Shown here in pieces: positions 17,550 through 23,845 of a stretch of 23,845 bases of DNA; within the stretch, counting starts at the first letter, position 1; each line of letters opens with the position of its first letter. The position numbers and the translations under genes are program-made. The notes beneath the pieces were generated by a model that did no database searches, was not told the DNA's origin, and saw only the letters and a program-made list of their open reading frames with translations. The stretch is from a virus. Location: positions 1 to 23,845 of IMG/VR virus record IMGVR_UViG_3300036770_002129. One strand, 5' to 3'.

Positions 17550-18055
17550 TACGAATTTAATACTTTAGCACAAGCGTTCATAACTGCAGCGATACGACCA
17601 ATATCACGCAATTGTTCAACAGTATAGCCCATTTTCTTTAATTCATCATAGTGTGCTTTGACACAGAAGTGACATTTACCAACAATAGATGCAGCGAGAG
17701 AATATGCTTCGAATCTTTCTTTCGTAGTTCCACCATGTGTCGCAATCGCATTCATGCGCAGTTGTGCAGGTAGTCCAGCGAGAGCAGGATCGTCTGCCAT
17801 CTCAACATACGGATACCATACGTTGTTCTGTGCCATCAAACTTGCAGCAGTCATAGCAGCATTTGCATCAGCAGGTGCATCTGCGAGTAGAACACCTAAC
17901 AGTTTACCATTGCCAGTTGCAGCCAATGCAGCGACGGCACAACCCATCGCTTCATCAGAATCAAGAGTACTACGCAAAAGGACAGCGTCAATGTTCAGCT
18001 TAGTGTCTTTTGCGTATTCTGGCAACGCTTCTTTAACAGCGTCAATAAATGCCAT
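17549..18055 (-). CDS. ahpD: AhpD-like alkylhydroperoxidase (carboxymuconolactone decarboxylase fold), 168 aa
   Basis: KCHFCVKAHYDELKKMGYTV places the redox pair C128/C131 and H135 as in AhpD, with E116 (RFEAYSL) as the proton-relay Glu. The repeat-like N-terminal half and full length of 168 aa fit the two-repeat AhpD family. In Mycobacterium, AhpD passes electrons from lipoamide (dihydrolipoyl acyltransferase/Lpd) to AhpC. Here it is coupled by a 1-nt overlap to the ahpC gene, which strongly supports the pairing. CHFC replaces the more usual CSHC. Confidence 0.85.
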   Translation of the reverse strand: MAFIDAVKEALPEYAKDTKLNIDAVLLRSTLDSDEAMGCAVAALAATGNGKLLGVLLADAPADANAAMTAASLMAQNNVWYPYVEMADDPALAGLPAQLRMNAIATHGGTTKERFEAYSLAASIVGKCHFCVKAHYDELKKMGYTVEQLRDIGRIAAVMNACAKVLNS

Positions 18056-18591
18056 TATAGAGTCTCCCCACCTACTGTGCGATTACATGCACAAAGTTCG
18101 CCAGTCTGAAGTGCATCAAGAACACGCAGAGTTTCTTCTGGACTACGACCTACGTTTAAGTTGTTTACTGTAACGTGTTGAATAACATTATCAGGATCAA
18201 CGATAAATGTAGCACGTAGTGCAGCACCAGCTGGTGCATAGAAAACACCTAGTTGCTCAATTAAAGATTTATCCCAGTCACGCTGAGTATCAGCAAACTG
18301 AATATGTCTAATCTTCGAGAGATCTTCGTGGTGTTTCTGCCATGCCAATTTACAAAATTCGTTATCTGTAGAACCAGTCAAGAGCACAGCATCACGATCT
18401 GCAAAGTCTTGGAACAGTTTATCGTAAGCAACGATTTCTGTTGGACATACGAATGTGAAGTCTTTTGGATAGTATACGATAACTTTCCACTTACCTTCGA
18501 ATGATTTCTCTGTGATGTCAAAAAACTGGTCACTACCAGGATTAACACCAGTTACTACGAATGCTTCTAATTTTTCACCAACTGTTTTCAT
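18055..18591 (-). CDS. ahpC: AhpC-type peroxiredoxin, 178 aa
   Basis: P42-T46-C49 in YPKDFTFVCPTEI is the PxxxTxxC peroxidatic motif and R126 (ALRATFIVD) the supporting arginine. C167 and C169 in GELCACNR are resolving cysteines. The three-cysteine layout matches the AhpC that works with AhpD (mycobacterial or Legionella AhpC2 type) rather than with AhpF. It would reduce H2O2, organic peroxides or peroxynitrite. It overlaps the dCMP deaminase gene by 4 nt. Full length with no defect visible. Confidence 0.92.
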   Translation of the reverse strand: MKTVGEKLEAFVVTGVNPGSDQFFDITEKSFEGKWKVIVYYPKDFTFVCPTEIVAYDKLFQDFADRDAVLLTGSTDNEFCKLAWQKHHEDLSKIRHIQFADTQRDWDKSLIEQLGVFYAPAGAALRATFIVDPDNVIQHVTVNNLNVGRSPEETLRVLDALQTGELCACNRTVGGETL

Positions 18592-19043
18592 GAGGATTCC
18601 TTTATATGTTCAATTTCAATATTACATTTTTCTAAAAAATCAATACCATGTGTGTCACGATAAGTGTGACGATAGTATAATTTACTTATTCCTGCTCCAT
18701 AAATCATTTTTGCACAATGAATACATGGCGCATGTGTGCAAAACATTATTGCGCCTAAACCACTATCACCACTTCTTGCGAGTTTACCGATTGCATTTGC
18801 TTCTGCATGTATTACTTCGTCTTTTGTTTTTAATGTTGGACCATCACCTTGCAAATATGGAAGCGTTGGTGTAACAATTTCTTCACAAGTGTTATCCCAA
18901 CCAGATGGCATACCATTATAACCAATTGAAATGATGCGATTGTCTTTTACAACACAAGCACCAACCTTCAATCTTTTAGCACTTGATAGCTGAGCAAATC
19001 TCTCAGCTGTATCCATAAATGCATCAACCCACTTTTGTTTCAT
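18588..19043 (-). CDS. dCMP deaminase, 151 aa
   Basis: I start at the ATG at 19043 (MKQKWVDAFMDTAERFAQLS), because the longer frame lies inside the upstream gene. The zinc site is H79-A-E81 (HAEANA) plus C107 and C110 (PCIHC). KRLKVGACVVKDNRIISIGY N-terminal to it is typical of ComEB/T4 gpcd enzymes. It makes dUMP for thymidylate synthesis in phage nucleotide metabolism. It heads the overlapping run with ahpC and ahpD. Confidence 0.9.
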   Translation of the reverse strand: MKQKWVDAFMDTAERFAQLSSAKRLKVGACVVKDNRIISIGYNGMPSGWDNTCEEIVTPTLPYLQGDGPTLKTKDEVIHAEANAIGKLARSGDSGLGAIMFCTHAPCIHCAKMIYGAGISKLYYRHTYRDTHGIDFLEKCNIEIEHIKESS

Positions 19044-19722
19044 TTGGATTCTCTGCCAAACCACGCCATTTAGCGACTTCATTATAATTTTCCCAAGAAC
19101 CATTTTTATACTGAGTGAACTGAGGAAAATCCCACCCAGTAGTAGTAATTTCATACCATCCATCTCGAGCAGGTTTAACTTTACCATCATGCCATTCAGT
19201 GCGTTCAGCATCAGACCACATATCGTGTAGTTCTGATTCTATCCACTCACGATGAGAATTCTCTAAACCAGCAAAATCGACAATGTCTTCTGGGAGAGAA
19301 TCAATAGAACTTTCATCAGTTATATCATAGTCATAGTATTCATCACCACCATCACTATTCCACTTACCAGCATAACCCATACCACCTTCATGATAGTATG
19401 CATCAATTTCCCAACCTTGTTCAGTCAAATACTCATAAAGTGCAATTGGAGGAGACCAAGCGGTATCACAATAAATGGTCAATTCATTATCGCTATCGCG
19501 ACACCAATCAATAATATTTGCATCCCACTTAGTTCCCCAGTAGTTGATGTTCCAATCATACCAATTATCTTCTTGGTCTTCTGGACGAGGACGCAGATGC
19601 TGAAATGGTTCTGCTATAGAATGACCTTCATCATTTTTCTTACTCATCTCTGCTTCGAGGGCATCAATTTTTGTTTTGTCTTCGTGATAAAGACGCATAC
19701 TGTTATCGCACCAGTTAGGCAT
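19024..19722 (-). CDS. Api92-like phage protein (MPNWC family), 232 aa
   Basis: The MPNWCDNSMRLYHED start, a NWYDWNINYWGTKWDAN block (53-69) and TAWSPPIALYEYLTEQ are signatures of the Api92/DUF1281 group with a ferredoxin-like fold. The group occurs in phages and conjugative plasmids. The middle is strongly acidic and tyrosine-rich. Function unproven. AAAGGAA lies ahead of the ATG at 19722, and it overlaps the dCMP deaminase by 20 nt. Confidence 0.75.
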   Translation of the reverse strand: MPNWCDNSMRLYHEDKTKIDALEAEMSKKNDEGHSIAEPFQHLRPRPEDQEDNWYDWNINYWGTKWDANIIDWCRDSDNELTIYCDTAWSPPIALYEYLTEQGWEIDAYYHEGGMGYAGKWNSDGGDEYYDYDITDESSIDSLPEDIVDFAGLENSHREWIESELHDMWSDAERTEWHDGKVKPARDGWYEITTTGWDFPQFTQYKNGSWENYNEVAKWRGLAENPNETKVG

Positions 19723-19738
19723 AATGTATTCCTTTCAA

Positions 19739-20425
19739 TTAACTCATAAACTCTTTGAACAATGTAATCACGTCATCAATAGATGATGCGAATACTGCAA
19801 ATTTTTGCACTTTACCATCGTCATGCGTTTTAGAATAGCCATTTACCTTCAGCCACTCTTTCATCTGCTTCTTTTGAGCAGTTAGAGATTCTCCATCAGG
19901 CAGATTGATTTCGAATGTAACTTTTACAGGATCTTCTGAATTGGGATTCCACCACCACATCATATACATTTTGTTTCGAGCATTGCTCAAAAAGAATGCA
20001 GTGGAAGCATTTAGGTTGACTTCTCGCAGACGACCACGAAATGTATCATAGTTGTCAACATACCAAGATGGTAATGCTTCGAACATATCATACTGATCGT
20101 TCTTGTAGTTTGTGAACATTGAGGACAATGACGCCATAACAAAACACTCCTTGTAGTGACCAGATACAGAATTACCATCTGGATTCAAAGTAGCAATCAA
20201 ATAAGACTCTAACAAGAATGATTGCCAGTCTTTCTTGTCTTCAAATTTCTCTAAATTTTTTGCAATAATATAACAATGTTCTGGATTAAATCCCTTGTCA
20301 ACTACATGAGCATAACAACGATCTCCATTTCCTTTACCAGTATAGTATACTTTACCTTCAGAGTCTATGTATTGATATACATATTGTCCAAGTGTTGCAA
20401 AAAATTCTAACGATGGCTTTTCCAT
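19739..20425 (-). CDS. GIY-YIG-domain protein (LEM3-like), 228 aa
   Basis: Residues 15-90 carry the nuclease core: YVYQYID, VYYTGKGNGDR with R36, H40, E73 in LLESYLIATLN and N81. This spacing matches the LEM3-like GIY-YIG branch. The C-terminal 130 residues are unassigned. It could be a homing-type or host-directed nuclease. The ATG lies about 8 nt after the -10 box of P6, so the mRNA may be leaderless. Confidence 0.7.
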   Translation of the reverse strand: MEKPSLEFFATLGQYVYQYIDSEGKVYYTGKGNGDRCYAHVVDKGFNPEHCYIIAKNLEKFEDKKDWQSFLLESYLIATLNPDGNSVSGHYKECFVMASLSSMFTNYKNDQYDMFEALPSWYVDNYDTFRGRLREVNLNASTAFFLSNARNKMYMMWWWNPNSEDPVKVTFEINLPDGESLTAQKKQMKEWLKVNGYSKTHDDGKVQKFAVFASSIDDVITLFKEFMS

Positions 20426-20432
20426 AACTAAT

Positions 20433-20461
20433 ATTATACATCAAATGTGTATATTTGTCAA
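20433..20461 (-). promoter_or_regulatory. Consensus sigma70 promoter P6
   Basis: Minus strand TTGACA (20461-20456), 17-nt spacer, TATAAT (20438-20433): a perfect consensus. It overlaps the stop of the DUF6433 gene and drives the GIY-YIG gene. Confidence 0.85.
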
Positions 20462-20895
20462 GCACTTTTTGCTACGGTTTTCTTTTCTTTCTCTGGTGGC
20501 GGAGGAATAATCTTTGCGTCTGAAACAAGTTTCCATGTAATCTTTGGATACAATTTGTGCAGCTTTTGATCCTTAACTGCAATTACAACTTTCGCCTCAT
20601 CTGGATGTATTCCTTCCAACAATCCAATAAACAGAGTTTCTCTCTTAATCGCAGAAAGATCGTCACGCATGAACACATAGAATCTTTTAGCCTCAGCAAA
20701 AAGATTAGTTGGTGTCATCCCCATTGGTTCTGCTCCAGGTTTGAATGGTGGTTCACCTTCTGGTAAACGCATCTTATAGTCTGGCAAGAATGAATGAGCG
20801 AATACAACTTTTAGTAAGAAGTTATCTTTATATTTTTCAATACTCTTTGGATCATTATTAATCTCTTCGAGCATTTGTGTTAGATATTTTTGCAT
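20458..20895 (-). CDS. DUF6433 family protein, 145 aa
   Basis: MQKYLTQMLEEINNDPKSIE, then LPEGEPPFKPGAEPMGMTPT, KRFYVFMRDD and LLEGIHPDEAKVVIAV are the hallmarks of a family present in many T4-like cyanophages and pelagiphages, usually beside rnh. It is mostly helical and has a basic proline-rich tail (PPPPEKEKKTVAKSA). Function unknown. Confidence 0.85.
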   Translation of the reverse strand: MQKYLTQMLEEINNDPKSIEKYKDNFLLKVVFAHSFLPDYKMRLPEGEPPFKPGAEPMGMTPTNLFAEAKRFYVFMRDDLSAIKRETLFIGLLEGIHPDEAKVVIAVKDQKLHKLYPKITWKLVSDAKIIPPPPEKEKKTVAKSA

Positions 20896-21800
20896 TAGAA
20901 ATCCTCAATCTCATCAAGTAGCAATCGACAGCGATGTTCCATTAGATAGTTCATAACAGTCATCTTGTCGCCCTTTGGTTTATTACTTATGTACGTATCA
21001 ACGATAGACTTCTTCACCTCGACTGGAATATTATCAAATGCAACAAGCACTGCATTTCGTTGCCAATTGCGTCGCTCATCGTCTGTTTTACATGCATCAA
21101 TACCCTTCTCCATGAATTCAGCAAGACGCTTCGCGCTAACAGGTTTCTGTCTTTCACCTTTAACAAACACATCGTCTTTTGATAGGATATTTGGAATACC
21201 ATCACCTGTGTCACCCTTAACAATATGTTCAACAGTGAAGTCCAAGATTTCTTTCTTAGATGCTTCAATGTATTTCTTCTGCATTGGTGACCACTGACGC
21301 ACATTACCAGTTGAGAATGGTGCAAGTTGTAGTTGTTTAAAATCTTTATCTGAAGATAGAATCAAAACTTTTTGTGGTTCTTCCATCAATCCTTCTTGAA
21401 TCAATTCATTGGTTTGTGCATATTCTGTTAGAACAGCAATGATGTCGTCTGCTTCTGCGCGTTCCACATGAACAACTCGCCAAGGAAATTTCTCTGCAAT
21501 ATCGATACGCATTTCATTCAGCGTATCAAAGATAAGATGCCAATCCAAATCACTGGCATCTCGATTCTTTTTGCGCGATGCTTTATAATGTTCGAAATAA
21601 TCTCTACGCCAGTACTTGCGTCCATCGCAGCAAATAATCATCTCTCCATACTCTTTGCCATACTTTTTCTTGTATGACTTTAGTGTAGAAAGTGTTACAT
21701 GACGAATCAGATTCTTTACCTCTGACTCTGTTCCTTTCAGTTCACGCTGGAAGGTAAGGATGGCAGCAAGTGCCACCTGACTATAATCTACAAGAATCAT
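20895..21800 (-). CDS. rnh: T4 RNase H-type 5'-3' exonuclease/flap nuclease, 301 aa
   Basis: FEN-family metal ligands are in place: D5 (MILVDYSQ), D59 (CCDGRKYWRRDYFEHYKASR), E116/D118/D119 (ERAEADDI), D151/D153 (SSDKDF) and D197/D200 (GDTGDGIP, the H3TH start). In T4 this enzyme removes RNA primers from Okazaki fragments. I start at the ATG at 21800 (TGATG overlap with the upstream stop). The length is close to T4 Rnh (305 aa). Confidence 0.93.
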   Translation of the reverse strand: MILVDYSQVALAAILTFQRELKGTESEVKNLIRHVTLSTLKSYKKKYGKEYGEMIICCDGRKYWRRDYFEHYKASRKKNRDASDLDWHLIFDTLNEMRIDIAEKFPWRVVHVERAEADDIIAVLTEYAQTNELIQEGLMEEPQKVLILSSDKDFKQLQLAPFSTGNVRQWSPMQKKYIEASKKEILDFTVEHIVKGDTGDGIPNILSKDDVFVKGERQKPVSAKRLAEFMEKGIDACKTDDERRNWQRNAVLVAFDNIPVEVKKSIVDTYISNKPKGDKMTVMNYLMEHRCRLLLDEIEDF

Positions 21801-22912
21801 CAAAATGCTCCCAACAAAACACACTCTTCATTAATTCGACCATTCGGTGTGGTAGGTTTGGTCGTTAGTTTTTTAATCGCACCATTCAGTGCACGCTTAC
21901 CCATTGACAATCCTTTGAAGAATTCTTCTGGTTTACGCAGTGTCATTGAGATGGAATCTTTAACATTGAATCCAAGAATTGTAGTTCCCTTAACAGATAG
22001 AGTTCCAGACTCAGCACGATAGACCTGAACTTTACGGTATTTCGTATTGTATACCCACAATTCACTTGAAGTGAGAATGTCTTCTGGTTTAATCGACTTG
22101 AGACTAAGTTCTGTAAACTCTTTCATGTATTTCATCTTGCTCACCACTTTGCTTGGTGATGCTGCTTTACGCTTGCGTGGTGCGCGAGACGCTTTGGCAG
22201 TTTGAACCTGTTGTTGGCAATCAGAAACAATTTCCTCTAAGAATTTTGCGTATGCTTTTAATTCTCGTTTGGTAAAGTTGCTGTATCCTTCGACAAGCTG
22301 TTTGTCTTCTCCGTCAATGGCTTCTCGGATTTCTTCAAGTACTGGGACAAACATGTCTCCGATTCGTTTTGCGATTGTTGCTGCGACTGAGTTTGCCAGA
22401 AGAAAATTCTTCGTTGAGAAGTTAGTCGAGCATTTGTTCGTGATAAAGTCATCAAGTTCTCCTTCAATTTGTCCAGCGAGTTCTCTCGCTTTTTCATCAA
22501 TACGATCTTGAATAGAAATAACATTGGTTGGTTTGACAACCTCTATTTCTTTTTGTTTAACAACTTTATACTTATTGACAAGAGCAGTAACAGTATCAGT
22601 GATAAACTGCTTATGCTTTTCTGATAGAAACTGTTCACGCGCATCCAGTCTGGAAATAATTGCCAGTTGTCGAATCTCGTAATCAGTCGCTTTATTGATC
22701 GCAAGCACCTCTGCTTTTTTACCAAATTTTGCAAAATATTCTAGTGCAAACTTGCGCAGTTGTTTTTCAGTTGCAGTATTTGTATACCACTGCAACGCAT
22801 GAGACAACTGTGACAGATAAAGTTCTTCTGTTACAGGTGGTTCGTTGCGGATTGAGTCTTTCTGAGCAGCAAGGATCGCATGACCCTTCATTCGTTTTTT
22901 GCTAACAGCCAT
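21800..22912 (-). CDS. Conserved T4-like phage protein, 370 aa
   Basis: A long, lysine-rich, mainly helical protein (residues 1-260) with a basic linker (ASRAPRKRKAASPSK) and a beta-rich C-terminal domain (ELWVYNTKYRKVQVYRAESG through TILGFNVKDSISMTLRKPEE). The same architecture occurs next to rnh in T4-like marine phages. DNA association is plausible from the basic linker. GGAGGTT precedes the ATG; promoter P7 drives it. Confidence 0.75.
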   Translation of the reverse strand: MAVSKKRMKGHAILAAQKDSIRNEPPVTEELYLSQLSHALQWYTNTATEKQLRKFALEYFAKFGKKAEVLAINKATDYEIRQLAIISRLDAREQFLSEKHKQFITDTVTALVNKYKVVKQKEIEVVKPTNVISIQDRIDEKARELAGQIEGELDDFITNKCSTNFSTKNFLLANSVAATIAKRIGDMFVPVLEEIREAIDGEDKQLVEGYSNFTKRELKAYAKFLEEIVSDCQQQVQTAKASRAPRKRKAASPSKVVSKMKYMKEFTELSLKSIKPEDILTSSELWVYNTKYRKVQVYRAESGTLSVKGTTILGFNVKDSISMTLRKPEEFFKGLSMGKRALNGAIKKLTTKPTTPNGRINEECVLLGAF

Positions 22913-22940
22913 AGGTTTGTAACCTCCATTTCATACATAT

Positions 22941-22969
22941 ATTATACCGCAATATGTAATTAAAGACAA
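22941..22969 (-). promoter_or_regulatory. Sigma70-type promoter P7
   Basis: Minus strand TTGTCT (22969-22964), 17-nt spacer, TATAAT (22946-22941). The -35 box lies inside the last codons of the 2OG oxygenase gene. It should start the 370-aa gene, rnh and DUF6433 unit. Confidence 0.8.
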
Positions 22970-23541
22970 GCAGTTTTTTCTATGTTAAAAGCAATGGAGA
23001 TACGTTGTTTGGAGTTCTTATTTGGATAGACTCCATGCCTAATCCAAGATTCAAACATTATTAGTCTACCAGGAATTGGGGTTATTGTATGGTGATCTAC
23101 AATTTCTAAACGATTAGAAACTCTATATTGTTCTCGTTGAGGAATTTGATCTGGAATAACAAAACATCCAGATGAATCGTCTGGTTCACAATCAACATAA
23201 TAACAGCCAGACATTAACGCAGAAAAATGATAATGATCTTGTTCCATTGCGTTTTTATCAAAAACATTTAGCCAAGAAACAATTCTAAAATCATCATAAT
23301 AACCAAGAGAGTTTAAAAACATAACAGAGTTGTTATAAACTTCTTCATGTAATTCTACAAGATCTGCGGTTTCCAAAAAGTTTTCGTCTTGCTTGTATGT
23401 GGTCTTAACGATTTCTGTTTTTGGTGCAGAAAGAGTATTGTTTTGTAGATACTCTAATACTCTTTGTTTAGTTGTCTCCATTACAAATGGAGAAACTTGT
23501 TGGACGCCAAGATATAATGGAGACAACTCTTGTAAAATCAT
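22960..23541 (-). CDS. 2OG-Fe(II) oxygenase, PF13759-like (6 of 6), 193 aa
   Basis: H103-x-H105 lies in EQDHYHFSALMSGCYYVDCE, distal H169 in FESWIRHGVYPN and R180 in QRISIAFNI, with IPGRLIMFESW as the strand before the distal His. It resembles the protein at 16288-16851 in layout but is not a close copy. It overlaps the dsbA-like gene by 4 nt, so it has been inserted into the T4 core block. Confidence 0.85.
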   Translation of the reverse strand: MILQELSPLYLGVQQVSPFVMETTKQRVLEYLQNNTLSAPKTEIVKTTYKQDENFLETADLVELHEEVYNNSVMFLNSLGYYDDFRIVSWLNVFDKNAMEQDHYHFSALMSGCYYVDCEPDDSSGCFVIPDQIPQREQYRVSNRLEIVDHHTITPIPGRLIMFESWIRHGVYPNKNSKQRISIAFNIEKTACL

Positions 23542-23783
23542 TTAGTCACAGACTCATAAATCTCAACAAACTCTTCGTGATCAGCAACCTCTTGTGCTAG
23601 ATTCTGTTTGTGATAAGTTTTAGCTATTTTAGAAATAATCTTCTTTGGAATCTGTAGATTTTGTGATTGATCTTTTACGATCTCACGAATCAGGTCACGC
23701 TCTGCTTCCATGCGTGTCATTGAGTTAGAGATTTCTTGAACTGCTTTCTGCAGATCCTTCTTTTGTTCAGGTGTTAAATTCAT
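23538..23783 (-). CDS. dsbA: DsbA-like double-stranded DNA-binding protein (late transcription), 81 aa
   Basis: The C-terminal half (PKKIISKIAKTYHKQNLAQE then DHEEFVEIYESV) aligns well with the end of T4 DsbA (xLxxLYHKxNxxxxxxxxEExxELYDxV). The length matches the ~90-aa family. In T4 it binds late-promoter DNA and its gene lies next to rnh and gene 33. Here rnh is two genes away. It is distinct from the thiol oxidase of the same symbol. Confidence 0.8.
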   Translation of the reverse strand: MNLTPEQKKDLQKAVQEISNSMTRMEAERDLIREIVKDQSQNLQIPKKIISKIAKTYHKQNLAQEVADHEEFVEIYESVTK

Positions 23784-23845
23784 TTCTTTCCTTTATATGC
23801 CAAAGCTGCAAATAACCAAAATGCTGCAAACCAAGTTGCCAGATT
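23780..23845 (-). CDS. C-terminal fragment of a membrane protein (runs off the window)
   Basis: The last 21 residues (NLATWFAAFWLFAALAYKGK + K) form one hydrophobic aromatic-rich helix and a basic end. The TGA overlaps the dsbA ATG (ATGA). Nothing more can be said from the fragment. Confidence 0.5.
   Translation of the reverse strand, partial: NLATWFAAFWLFAALAYKGKK

Noticed and set aside
19044-19211. N-terminal extension of dCMP deaminase
   Set aside because: It overlaps the Api92-like gene out of frame, and the conserved enzyme begins at MKQKWVDAF.

Overview
The window is a piece of a T4-like (Tevenvirinae/cyanophage-type) tailed-phage genome, probably from an aquatic phage. Every convincing gene lies on the minus strand. 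The sequence is AT-rich and tightly packed, with ATGA and TAATG stop/start overlaps. The phylogenetic anchors are a DsbA-like late-transcription DNA-binding protein (23538-23783), a T4 Rnh-type flap nuclease (20895-21800), a DUF6433 protein (20458-20895), a dCMP deaminase, T4-type late promoters (NATAAATA) and many small proteins of the kind typical of T4-like marine phages. The host cannot be named from this window.

Layout in the direction of transcription (right to left). 23.8-20.4 kb holds core replication and late-transcription genes (DsbA, a 2OG-Fe(II) oxygenase, a 370-aa phage protein, Rnh, DUF6433). 20.4-18.6 kb holds a GIY-YIG-domain protein, an Api92-like protein and dCMP deaminase. 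18.6-15.5 kb is an overlapping operon-like run carrying an AhpC peroxiredoxin, its AhpD partner, a methyltransferase and two 2OG-Fe(II) oxygenases. 15.5-7.8 kb is a large tRNA region with 28 tRNA or tRNA-like genes covering all 20 amino acids. It is dense from 15.3 to 13.0 kb and then interrupted by accessory genes (PP-loop ATPase, HNH endonuclease, two 2OG oxygenases, methyltransferase, RNase H-like protein, coiled-coil protein). 7.8-3.2 kb holds hypothetical genes, a glycine-rich tail-fibre-type adhesin behind a late promoter, and another 2OG oxygenase. 3.2-0 kb holds small early-type genes, eleven of them in one coupled run.

Seven sigma70-like promoters with an exact 17-nt spacer and two terminator-promoter junctions divide the strand into transcription units. 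The strongest candidate for an undescribed system is the leader in front of the tRNA array (15302-15518). It has a promoter, a 9-bp stem contiguous with an 8-bp stem that would block formation of an intrinsic terminator, and then the tRNAs, so it looks like an attenuator or riboswitch for the tRNA operon. The array also holds non-tRNA inverted-repeat elements that pair with the CCA end of the preceding tRNA, and a tRNA-Asn whose acceptor stem is extended to a perfect 21-bp helix. It further contains a chimeric broken tRNA-Pro whose 3' end duplicates that of tRNA-Leu on the other side of a PP-loop ATPase gene. Six 2OG-Fe(II) oxygenases and an AhpC-AhpD pair make this an unusually oxygen- and redox-oriented phage region.
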